DNA of 5,823 nucleotides from the NCBI GenBank assembly GCA_027366195.1, contig DAHXKW010000037.1, positions 1 to 5,823 on the forward strand, read 5' to 3'. A model generated the notes under the pieces. That model saw nothing but the letters and a program-made list of their open reading frames with translations, made no database searches and was not told the DNA's origin. Positions 1-5,773 of this stretch are shown piece after piece. This DNA is from Alphaproteobacteria bacterium (lineage in GTDB: Bacteria > Pseudomonadota > Alphaproteobacteria > G02398745 > G023898745). Both the position numbers and the translations under genes were made by a program. Every line of letters starts with the position of its first letter. Within the stretch, counting starts at the first letter, position 1.

Positions 1-2005
1 CCTCTAAACTATCTTCGTCTTTTTTTTCAATTTTCCTTGTGCATTCTTGGACATGTTTCATGAGTTTGTAGAAAATATCTCGATCAAATTCTCTAACCAA
101 TTGAAAACCATAAGATTTAGGGTGGTCTATATCTCGAATACAGTTCAAAGTATATTTAGTAATTATTCCAAATGAACCCGCATTGCCACCGAGCACGCCC
201 CAAAACAGTTCTTGATCTTCTAAACTTTCATTAGTTAGGGGGGTATTTGGCATTGGTCTTGAAATGGTTTTCTTTTGCCCATCAGCCAAAATGATATCGA
301 AACTTTGCACATAATCAGCTGCTAATCCGAAGCTGTGAAGAAGGTGTCCGTAACCTCCTGTTTGCGCGTGCCCACCAATATTCACAAATGGGCATTCACC
401 ATGTGGTATCGTAATACCCCACTCTTCAAACTGATGTGCAATATCTGTCAGTTTTGTGGCAGGAGTGATTTCAACAATATTATCTTGTCGTCGTAAAATA
501 GCTGGTAAGTGCTCCATGCTGATAACAATTGTATCATCACCTCCTGAAGATTTCCCTGTATACTGATGTCCCCCACTACGAGCCACAATATATTTACCAT
601 TTTCTTTGGCAAATTTTATAACAGATATAATATCATTTTCGTCAAGCGGATAAACCACCATAAATGGCATCAGTTTTCCTGGGTAAGATGATGAAGCATA
701 TTGAGTTACCGCCCAACTGTAAAAAAAGTCATCCTTCTGGTAAATAGTCCCTTGAAAGCCCGGAATTTGTTTTGCAATCGAGGTTGTCACCAGTTTCGTT
801 ATAGTTGGTTCACAATTTGTGGACGATGGTTCCATGCTGCTAGATGACATGGGGCTAATATTTTTTTTCTTAAGAGAATGCTGACATTCTATAATTTCTA
901 AGTTGTTGTATTGGCTTACTTGTAAGCGGTGTGAATGATATTTACCTGTTACGCCGATTTTTTTTTCAAACTCTTTATTAACTTTTTTAGTGTAATCATC
1001 CAATTGGTTTTGCGTGCTAATAGTAGCATAGAAGTATTCTGAATCGACTGTAGTATCGATAGACCCACAGAGTATTACAGTGTTTCTGATAGTGCTTAGA
1101 ACGGATTTTCCAGAAAACTCTTCTTTTTTCGCATATTTTTGTGATTCTGCGGGTAAAAAATTAAACGCATCTGTAATTGTTTTGCTCAATATTTGCGGTT
1201 CTTGACGATCTTCTGAATAATGGATTGCCGCTAGTCTCATCAGAGGGACCCCTTTGCGCCCCTTATAGATATCTAACATTAAGTCGGCAGCTTGTTCTGA
1301 TATGTCCATAATTTGCTTACGTAAATTATTAGCAATTTTTTGGAAACTTTCTAAACCTGAATAAGGTGCGCTGAAACGAAGCATCCAAAGATTCTTAGCA
1401 GGAGCTGCCTGGAATTCAATTTGAGTAATAATTATTGCTTCTTTTTCTTTTTTGTATTCTTCCAAACTGGCAAAGATGACTATCTCCCCATTCTTCTTAA
1501 CAGCATCAATTCTGGAAACCCGACTTGCAAGTGTTCCTAAACTGCGTTTTAAACTTGAAGGGTCTTCTTCTTCATTAAGGAGATTAGAAGAAATGCTTTT
1601 TAATGGGTTATCAGTAAGGGGTAGCACCATTCCTTTTTCTGCCAACGATTTTATTACTTCTTTGATAAGAGAACCTGCCTGAATTTCTACTTTATTATCT
1701 TCTCCAAAACTAATTTTTTTTAGATTTTTCAAATTGATGACAATTTTTCCTACCCCATCTTCTATTCGATTTTTTCTTCTTTGGATACCACTACGAATAA
1801 GAAGTTGTTCATTCTCAGCACCAAAATGTTGTACGGCTTTCACAACATCATCCACATTAGTCGGATAAAGGATATAGTGAGGGCCGGTTATACCAGATAA
1901 GGCCCCATGAAAACTATTATCCTGACTGGAAGGAATAACCAGCCCTTTAAATGTTTTCAGTGTTCTAATTTTTTTATAATTTTCTTCAACCAAATCCGTT
2001 TCCAT
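1..2005 (-). CDS. Tandem FAD-linked oxidase (BBE / hexose-oxidase-like), 3' end outside window
   Basis: An open frame of 668 codons runs from ATG at 2005 off the left edge with no stop. It encodes two successive FAD_binding_4 (PCMH/VAO-type) oxidase-like halves. The C-terminal half (from about residue 402) is canonical: VARSGGH places His480 where 8-alpha-histidyl FAD attaches, and GECPFVNIGGHAQTGGYG (536-553) places Cys538 where 6-S-cysteinyl attachment occurs in bicovalent berberine-bridge-type enzymes; GLAADYV and FWGVLGGNAGSFGI follow. The GGHxQTGGYG form recalls hexose/carbohydrate oxidases. The N-terminal half (about 40-200) keeps the fold pattern (YPTNVDDVVKAV, NPLKSISSNLL, LGTLASRVSRIDAV) but has RSGIQ instead of RSGGH and no matching Cys. 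A low-complexity Ser/Lys linker (about 378-400) separates the halves. No signal peptide is visible. Family enzymes oxidise sugars, alcohols or alkaloids using O2; the substrate here is unknown. The missing end should hold the rest of the substrate domain and the BBE C-terminal motif. Confidence 0.87.
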   Translation of the reverse strand, partial: METDLVEENYKKIRTLKTFKGLVIPSSQDNSFHGALSGITGPHYILYPTNVDDVVKAVQHFGAENEQLLIRSGIQRRKNRIEDGVGKIVINLKNLKKISFGEDNKVEIQAGSLIKEVIKSLAEKGMVLPLTDNPLKSISSNLLNEEEDPSSLKRSLGTLASRVSRIDAVKKNGEIVIFASLEEYKKEKEAIIITQIEFQAAPAKNLWMLRFSAPYSGLESFQKIANNLRKQIMDISEQAADLMLDIYKGRKGVPLMRLAAIHYSEDRQEPQILSKTITDAFNFLPAESQKYAKKEEFSGKSVLSTIRNTVILCGSIDTTVDSEYFYATISTQNQLDDYTKKVNKEFEKKIGVTGKYHSHRLQVSQYNNLEIIECQHSLKKKNISPMSSSSMEPSSTNCEPTITKLVTTSIAKQIPGFQGTIYQKDDFFYSWAVTQYASSSYPGKLMPFMVVYPLDENDIISVIKFAKENGKYIVARSGGHQYTGKSSGGDDTIVISMEHLPAILRRQDNIVEITPATKLTDIAHQFEEWGITIPHGECPFVNIGGHAQTGGYGHLLHSFGLAADYVQSFDIILADGQKKTISRPMPNTPLTNESLEDQELFWGVLGGNAGSFGIITKYTLNCIRDIDHPKSYGFQLVREFDRDIFYKLMKHVQECTRKIEKKDEDSLE

Positions 2006-2026
2006 AAGTAAACAATACCTATTTTT

Positions 2027-2055
2027 ATTATATAATACTTATTTTTACTTGTAAA
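2027..2055 (-). promoter_or_regulatory. Sigma70-type promoter of the oxidase gene
   Basis: Read on the minus strand there is a -35 box TTTACA (2055-2050), a 17-base spacer, and a perfect -10 box TATAAT (2032-2027). Transcription would begin near 2020, leaving a leader of only about 15 bases before the ATG at 2005. The ribosome-binding signal is weak (AGG about 13 bases upstream of the ATG). The match is good for both boxes and spacing, though such hexamers also arise by chance in AT-rich DNA. Confidence 0.6.
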
Positions 2056-2074
2056 AATTTATATAAATAAGTAT
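2035..2074. repeat. Nested inverted repeats over the oxidase promoter (possible operator)
   Basis: ATACTTATTT at 2035-2044 is perfectly inverted as AAATAAGTAT at 2065-2074, with 20 bases between. Overlapping it is a second perfect inverted repeat, ATTTTTAC / GTAAAAAT, at 2041-2048 and 2051-2058 with 2 bases between. Together they cover the spacer and the -35 box of the oxidase promoter, a position where a dimeric repressor or activator would act. The binding role is inference; the symmetry is read directly. Confidence 0.5.
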
Positions 2075-2178
2075 ACAATTTTAATTATTTCCGGTGAATT
2101 GGTTTTTTATTCTGCATGAGAATGAAAATGAGAGTATCCTAAAAAACGTAGTTCCTGTGTCTAAAATAAAAAAATGGT

Positions 2179-3237
2179 TTAACGCAATTTTAGTGAAGCA
2201 AGAGAGATGAGACTAAGTAATACGGCAATAATCCAAAAACGGATGACTATTGTGGATTCTTTGAGGCCTATTTGTTCAAAATGGTGATGCAATGGTGCCA
2301 TTAGAAAAATACGTTTTTTTGTGCGTTTAAAATAAACAACTTGAATAATTACAGATAGAGCTTCTATTACAAATATAGCGCCAATAATAGACCAAGTAAT
2401 TTCATGCTTTATAAGTAAAGCTGTTGCGCCTAAGGATGCTCCTGCGGCGAGACTGCCTGTATCTCCCATAAAAATACGGGCAGGTGGTGCGTTATACCAT
2501 AGAAAGCCTAAGCTGGCCCCCATCCAGGCACCCAGGAAAATGACTAATTCACCTACGTTCGGTATGTGCGGTAATAAAAGATATTTAGAAAAAACAGCGT
2601 GGCCTACAACATAAGCAATGGCGGCTAATGAGAAGCTAGCCATCATGACGGGGAATATAGCTAACCCATCGAGACCATCCGTTAGGTTGACAGCATTGGT
2701 AGATCCGATAATAACAATACATCCCCACATTATAAATAGCAGTAAAGGCAAGTGGACAACCATGTTTTTAAAAAAGGGAAAATAGATGTTCTGATCTGTC
2801 AGAAAGGCAATGCCAATACTAGACAAAGCACCTAGTCCAAGCTGTAAGACAAACTTCTGCTTGACTAGAAAACCGTGATAATCATTCGTTTTAAGTTTAT
2901 GCAGATCATCAAACAAACCGATTCCTCCATATCCCCACATGATAAGTAAAACAAGCCATATTGATATTACGGACAGATTGCTTAGCAAGATGGTTGTAAA
3001 AGTTACGGACCCTAAAATTAGTAGCCCGCCCATAGTAGGCGTACCAGTTTTTTCAGAGAGATGACGCTGTGGACCATCATCGCGTATGGGTTGACCATTT
3101 TTTTGATAACTTTTCATCCAAGAGATAAATTTTTCGCCAAAAAGCCAGCTTATTATAAAGGCCAGTAATACAGCACATACTCCTCTAAATGTTTGATAGC
3201 GAAGGGTTGGGAAAAGAAAGTGAAAAAAGTACAGCAC
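2179..3237 (-). CDS. mraY: Phospho-N-acetylmuramoyl-pentapeptide-transferase (MraY)
   Basis: MraY transfers phospho-MurNAc-pentapeptide from UDP to undecaprenyl phosphate at the inner face of the cytoplasmic membrane, making lipid I, the first membrane step of peptidoglycan synthesis. The 352-residue product is close to the usual length of about 360 and strongly hydrophobic throughout. Signature motifs are intact: GQPIRDDGP (48-56), GTPTMGG (65-71), the Mg-binding FDD (Asp110, Asp111), NAVNLTDGLDGL (181-192), WYNAPPARIFMGDTGSLA (247-264, with Asp259) and PLHHHFE (315-321). The start is GTG at 3237; an in-frame stop lies two codons upstream, so no longer form is possible without readthrough. 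There is no good Shine-Dalgarno sequence, and the start is 6 bases past the M50-like gene's stop, suggesting reinitiation or coupled translation. The gene usually sits in the dcw cluster between murF and murD; here neither is adjacent. The stop is TAA. Confidence 0.97.
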   Translation of the reverse strand: MLYFFHFLFPTLRYQTFRGVCAVLLAFIISWLFGEKFISWMKSYQKNGQPIRDDGPQRHLSEKTGTPTMGGLLILGSVTFTTILLSNLSVISIWLVLLIMWGYGGIGLFDDLHKLKTNDYHGFLVKQKFVLQLGLGALSSIGIAFLTDQNIYFPFFKNMVVHLPLLLFIMWGCIVIIGSTNAVNLTDGLDGLAIFPVMMASFSLAAIAYVVGHAVFSKYLLLPHIPNVGELVIFLGAWMGASLGFLWYNAPPARIFMGDTGSLAAGASLGATALLIKHEITWSIIGAIFVIEALSVIIQVVYFKRTKKRIFLMAPLHHHFEQIGLKESTIVIRFWIIAVLLSLISLASLKLR

Positions 3238-3243
3238 GGGATC

Positions 3244-3903
3244 TCACACGAAAAAGTGAACAATAAGAATAGCCAACCCAATGACTTTCATCGCAATAAA
3301 ATGAAGAATAGGCATTATATCAAGTCCGATTAGAGGGAGTACAAGTATAATAAAAAGAAAAATAAAAAATGAGTAAGGTGCATGCATTTCATAAGCATAG
3401 CGCCATTTTGGCGGAAGTAAAGCCGCAACAAGCTGTCCGCCGGAAATAGGTAAAATGGGGAGAACCCCGATGGCAACCAAAAAGGCATTCAAAAAGACGC
3501 CCATCCTGAAAATTTCCATGGCCAAAGATTCCGGACGGCTCCACTGGAAGAAAAATAAAGATATTACGCACAGTAAAAATTCGGAAAATGGTTTGGCAAG
3601 TATGGCCAAAACAATACCAAATTTTCCGAATCGAATGCGTGAAAAATCAATACGTACGTTATGGCAGGACGCTCCCATAATAGGGGATTGGAATAAAACT
3701 AAAATAATAGGTAGGGCGATTGTACCTACGAAATCCACGAGTTCCAATGGATTCGTAGTCAAACGTCCTTCAACATATCCGTACCGATCTCCCAGAAGAT
3801 AAGCACAGTATCCACGGATAATTTCTGAGGAGGTCAAAGAAATTGCAAAAACTATTATAATTATAAACGTTTGAAGGCCTATAACATCAGCCATAGCAGG
3901 CAT
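3244..3903 (-). CDS. M50 / site-2-protease-like membrane protein lacking zinc ligands (pseudoprotease)
   Basis: A 219-residue polytopic membrane protein (about six hydrophobic segments) whose scaffold matches the short S2P family of M50 metalloproteases: AYLLGD (34-39), GRLTTNP (46-52), VDFVGTIALP (56-65), an AxPxSE segment (103-108) in place of AGPxxN, LNAFL (138-142), LPILPISGG (148-156), and a C-terminal LLPPKWRYAYE. The catalytic residues are not kept. The HExxH position in the first membrane segment reads SEIIR (Ser26, Glu27, Arg30), the usual HxDP is LVDF, and the Asp of the PLDG motif is Ser154. Both zinc histidines and the aspartate are thus gone and only the Glu remains. Proteolysis is unlikely; a scaffold or regulatory role is inferred, with mraY directly downstream suggesting a cell-envelope job. 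I chose ATG at 3903; the frame could also start at TTG 3912 or ATG 3894, and none has a clear Shine-Dalgarno sequence. The stop is TGA. Confidence 0.8.
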   Translation of the reverse strand: MPAMADVIGLQTFIIIIVFAISLTSSEIIRGYCAYLLGDRYGYVEGRLTTNPLELVDFVGTIALPIILVLFQSPIMGASCHNVRIDFSRIRFGKFGIVLAILAKPFSEFLLCVISLFFFQWSRPESLAMEIFRMGVFLNAFLVAIGVLPILPISGGQLVAALLPPKWRYAYEMHAPYSFFIFLFIILVLPLIGLDIMPILHFIAMKVIGLAILIVHFFV

Positions 3904-3945
3904 AATTAACAAATGATACTTATTGGAAAATGACTTCTAATTCTG

Positions 3946-3951
3946 AGTATA
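3946..3951 (-). promoter_or_regulatory. Possible -10 box for the M50-like/mraY unit
   Basis: On the minus strand TATACT (3951-3946) matches the -10 consensus at five of six bases and lies about 43 bases upstream of the ATG at 3903. The best -35 partner is CTTACA, at a wide 19-base spacing, so the assignment is weak. It is the best candidate I see between the divergent units for leftward transcription. Confidence 0.28.
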
Positions 3952-4145
3952 CAATGCAATCTGGTGGAGGTGTAAGGGGGCTCCTTGTTTTTTCGTTCTA
4001 ATATTTTAATAGAAAATTTTCTGTGTAGGGGGTGGTGCAATGCGTAGATTTTTGCTGGTTGCTTTGGAGAGTTCTCTTAAAATTTAGTTTTTATAGCATT
4101 AGGTTCCTCAGGCTATATTTTTGAGTTGCTTTTCCATAAACTGCG

Positions 4146-4174
4146 TTGCTCTTTTTAGATGATGGCTGTAATAT
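4146..4174 (+). promoter_or_regulatory. Possible promoter of the S10 operon
   Basis: TTGCTC (4146-4151), a 17-base spacer and TAATAT (4169-4174) form a loose sigma70-like arrangement that would start transcription near 4181, about 26 bases before the rpsJ start codon. The boxes match consensus only partly (three and four of six bases). If right, the leader is too short for an E. coli-type L4-binding attenuator. Confidence 0.3.
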
Positions 4175-4206
4175 AGATCTGTGTTGTATTAACTTTAAGA
4201 AAAGCG

Positions 4207-4536
4207 TTGTCCAAGCAAGCACAAAAGATAAGAATAACGCTGAAGTCCTACGATCATAATTTGTTGGACCAATCAGCAAAAGATATTTGTGAGACGGCAC
4301 GTCGCAGTGGTGCTGATATTACAGGGCCGGTGCACATGAAAACGCGTACGCATAAGTATTGCGTACTTCGTTCTCCTCATATTGATAAGAAGTCGAGAGA
4401 TCAATTCGAAATGCGTGTTTTTAAGCGTTTGATCGATATTAGGTCTGTTGATAGCCAAGTCATGGATGGTCTCATGAAATTGCAATTACCCTCTGGGGTA
4501 AGTGTAGACCTAAAGGTCAAAGGAGAAGTTCAATGA
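4207..4536 (+). CDS. rpsJ: 30S ribosomal protein S10
   Basis: S10 is a small-subunit head protein that also acts as NusE, pairing with NusB in antitermination. The 109-residue product shows the family pattern: KIRITLKSYDHNLLDQS (7-23), the GP turn at 40-41, and the conserved loop RSPHIDKKSRDQFEMR (55-70), then KRLIDI and a closing LPSGVSVDLKV. It is slightly longer than the usual 102-105 residues, with a few extra residues at each end. The start is TTG: an in-frame stop lies ten codons upstream (4174-4176), no ATG or GTG lies between, and the next internal Met (residue 44) is too late. The upstream AAGAAAA gives only a weak Shine-Dalgarno sequence. The TGA stop overlaps the rplC start codon in an ATGA junction, indicating coupled translation. 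It leads the S10 operon here. Confidence 0.96.
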   Translation: MSKQAQKIRITLKSYDHNLLDQSAKDICETARRSGADITGPVHMKTRTHKYCVLRSPHIDKKSRDQFEMRVFKRLIDIRSVDSQVMDGLMKLQLPSGVSVDLKVKGEVQ

Positions 4537-5156
4537 TTAATGGTTTTATAGCAAAAAAGGTGGGTATGTCCCAGAAGTTTTTGGAAAATGGCGATCATAT
4601 CCCCGTAACCCTTCTGGAAGTAGAAGATCACTTTGTTGTTGGAAAAAGTAGCGGACGAATCAAGTTGGGCACTGATTTGACAAAAGAAATGCGTTTAAAC
4701 AAGCCTCAACGTAATTTTTTGAAAAAGTATAGCCTGCCGATGGTTCGTAAAGTGAAAGAATTTGATTGTAGTGACGTCGACTCCTATGAGGTGGGGCAGG
4801 CTGTTACAGTTAATGCCCTTTCAGATTTTGATTATGTGGATGTTACGGCTCATACAAAGGGTCGCGGTTTCACCGGCGTTATCAAGCGTTGGAATTTTGG
4901 GGGGTTGTGTGCCAGCCATGGTGTGTCGGTCTCGCATCGTTCCCATGGTTCCACAGGTAATCGGCAAGATCCAGGACGTGTTTTTAAAGGCAAGAAAATG
5001 GCCGGTCATTATGGTGACGCGCAACGAACAATTCAAAACTTAAAGGTTATTGAAGTGATTCCCGAGAGCAAGCTTATTCTTGTTAAAGGGGCTGTTCCTG
5101 GACCTAAAGGTGGTCATGTGATTATTAAAAAAGCAGTTAAGAAGGGTGGGAGATAA
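4533..5156 (+). CDS. rplC: 50S ribosomal protein L3
   Basis: L3 binds 23S rRNA early in large-subunit assembly and reaches an extended loop toward the peptidyl transferase centre. The 207-residue product begins with the family N-terminus (IAKKVGMSQKF) and contains KGRGFTGVIKRWNFGG (109-124), the loop SHRSHGSTGNRQDPG (134-148), FKGKKMAGHYG (151-161), and KGAVPGPKGG (185-194). By alignment with E. coli L3, Gln145 corresponds to Gln150, the residue methylated by PrmB. The start ATG has a strong ribosome-binding site, AGGAG at 4521-4525, seven bases upstream, and overlaps the rpsJ stop. Length and motifs are normal for the family, and the loop resembles alphaproteobacterial forms. Confidence 0.97.
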   Translation: MINGFIAKKVGMSQKFLENGDHIPVTLLEVEDHFVVGKSSGRIKLGTDLTKEMRLNKPQRNFLKKYSLPMVRKVKEFDCSDVDSYEVGQAVTVNALSDFDYVDVTAHTKGRGFTGVIKRWNFGGLCASHGVSVSHRSHGSTGNRQDPGRVFKGKKMAGHYGDAQRTIQNLKVIEVIPESKLILVKGAVPGPKGGHVIIKKAVKKGGR

Positions 5157-5158
5157 TC

Positions 5159-5773
5159 ATGACCAAATGGAAAGTAATAGATGCAAAGGATGTCGATTTT
5201 TTGGCAGATTTGCAGAAGATAGAAATCAGAAATGATCTGATGGCTCGCGTTGTACATTGGCAGTTGGCTAAAAGACGTCAAGGAACACATGAAACAAAAG
5301 AAGAAGGTGACGTGCGGGGGTCTACTAGGAAATTGTTTAGACAAAAGGGGACTGGAAACGCGCGTCAAGGTGCACGTCGAGCGCCGCACATGCGTGGTGG
5401 TGGGGTAATCTTTGGTCCACATAATCGTTCTTATGATTATGCCTTACCAAAAAAGATTCGTGCACTTGGTTTACTGCATGCGCTAGCTAGTCGTGCGCAA
5501 AGTGACTCTCTTAAATTTTTTAAAGATTTCAAGTTAGATTCTTTCAAAACAAAAGATGTTGCGAAGCTTGTTAAGGATGCTTTTGGGGATAAGAAGGTTT
5601 TGTTTGTAGATGACAACAATGAAAATCTTACTTCTGGCGTCCGTAATATTTATGGTGTGAATGTGCTGCCTGTAATTGGGCTCAACGTTTATGACATCCT
5701 AAAGCATGATGTTGTTGTTATAAGTGAAGCTGCGGCGAATGGCGTGAAAGGAAGGGTGGCAAAAGCATGTTAA
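5159..5773 (+). CDS. rplD: 50S ribosomal protein L4
   Basis: L4 is an early-assembly 23S rRNA-binding protein whose long loop lines the nascent-peptide exit tunnel; in E. coli it also represses its own operon. The 204-residue product has the usual length and signatures: RNDLMARVVHWQLAKRR (24-40), the basic tunnel loop with FRQKGTGNARQGARRAPH (60-77) and RGGGVIFGP (79-87), LPKKIRALGL (96-105), and a C-terminal LNVYDILKHDVVV (175-187). The start lies 2 bases after the rplC stop, with a purine-rich GGGAGA upstream. The C-terminus overlaps the next gene by 7 bases, so translation of the operon is continuous. Macrolide-resistance changes in other bacteria map to the tunnel loop; nothing unusual is evident there. 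Confidence 0.97.
   Translation: MTKWKVIDAKDVDFLADLQKIEIRNDLMARVVHWQLAKRRQGTHETKEEGDVRGSTRKLFRQKGTGNARQGARRAPHMRGGGVIFGPHNRSYDYALPKKIRALGLLHALASRAQSDSLKFFKDFKLDSFKTKDVAKLVKDAFGDKKVLFVDDNNENLTSGVRNIYGVNVLPVIGLNVYDILKHDVVVISEAAANGVKGRVAKAC

Larger units (their letters stand above)
2006..2178. other. Intergenic region between mraY and the oxidase gene
   Basis: This 173-base AT-rich gap separates the mraY stop from the oxidase start on the same strand. It holds the oxidase promoter and nested inverted repeats at its left end. I found no convincing hairpin-plus-T-run terminator for mraY, so some readthrough into the oxidase gene cannot be excluded. I see no RNA gene or small coding region in it. 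Confidence 0.6.
3904..4206. other. Divergent intergenic region between the M50-like gene and rpsJ
   Basis: About 300 bases hold no recognisable protein or stable RNA gene. They contain weak promoter candidates in both directions, a perfect 12-base palindrome AGAAAATTTTCT (4011-4022), a short hairpin with a T-run (3974-3993), and a 15-codon open frame (4040-4087) preceded by a G-rich stretch resembling a ribosome-binding site. None is strong enough alone to be called functional. No tRNA and no end of a tuf or fusA gene is visible. Confidence 0.5.

Noticed and set aside
1452..1682. 76-codon rightward open frame
   Set aside because: It lies antisense within the oxidase gene, shows no recognisable domain, and the opposite strand codes a clear FAD oxidase there.
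2100..2178. Terminator for mraY
   Set aside because: There are A/T runs but no GC-containing stem next to a T-run on the leftward transcript.
3244..3246. TGA read as tryptophan (alternative code 4), which would fuse the M50-like protein to MraY
   Set aside because: The rpsJ TGA at 4534-4536 ends S10 exactly where the family ends and overlaps the rplC start, so TGA acts as a stop in this genome.
3455..3802. 115-codon rightward open frame
   Set aside because: It is antisense to the M50-like gene; its Lys/Pro-rich product has no recognisable motif and no supporting start signal.
3974..3993. Hairpin AAGGG/TCCTT followed by a T-run, a possible rightward intrinsic terminator
   Set aside because: The stem is only five pairs including a G-T, and no rightward gene precedes it.
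4091..4300. 69-codon leftward open frame over the rpsJ start
   Set aside because: It overlaps the conserved start of S10 on the opposite strand, and its product has no family features.
5114..5422. 102-codon leftward open frame
   Set aside because: It is antisense to the rplC end and rplD start, both certain genes, and its product resembles no known family.
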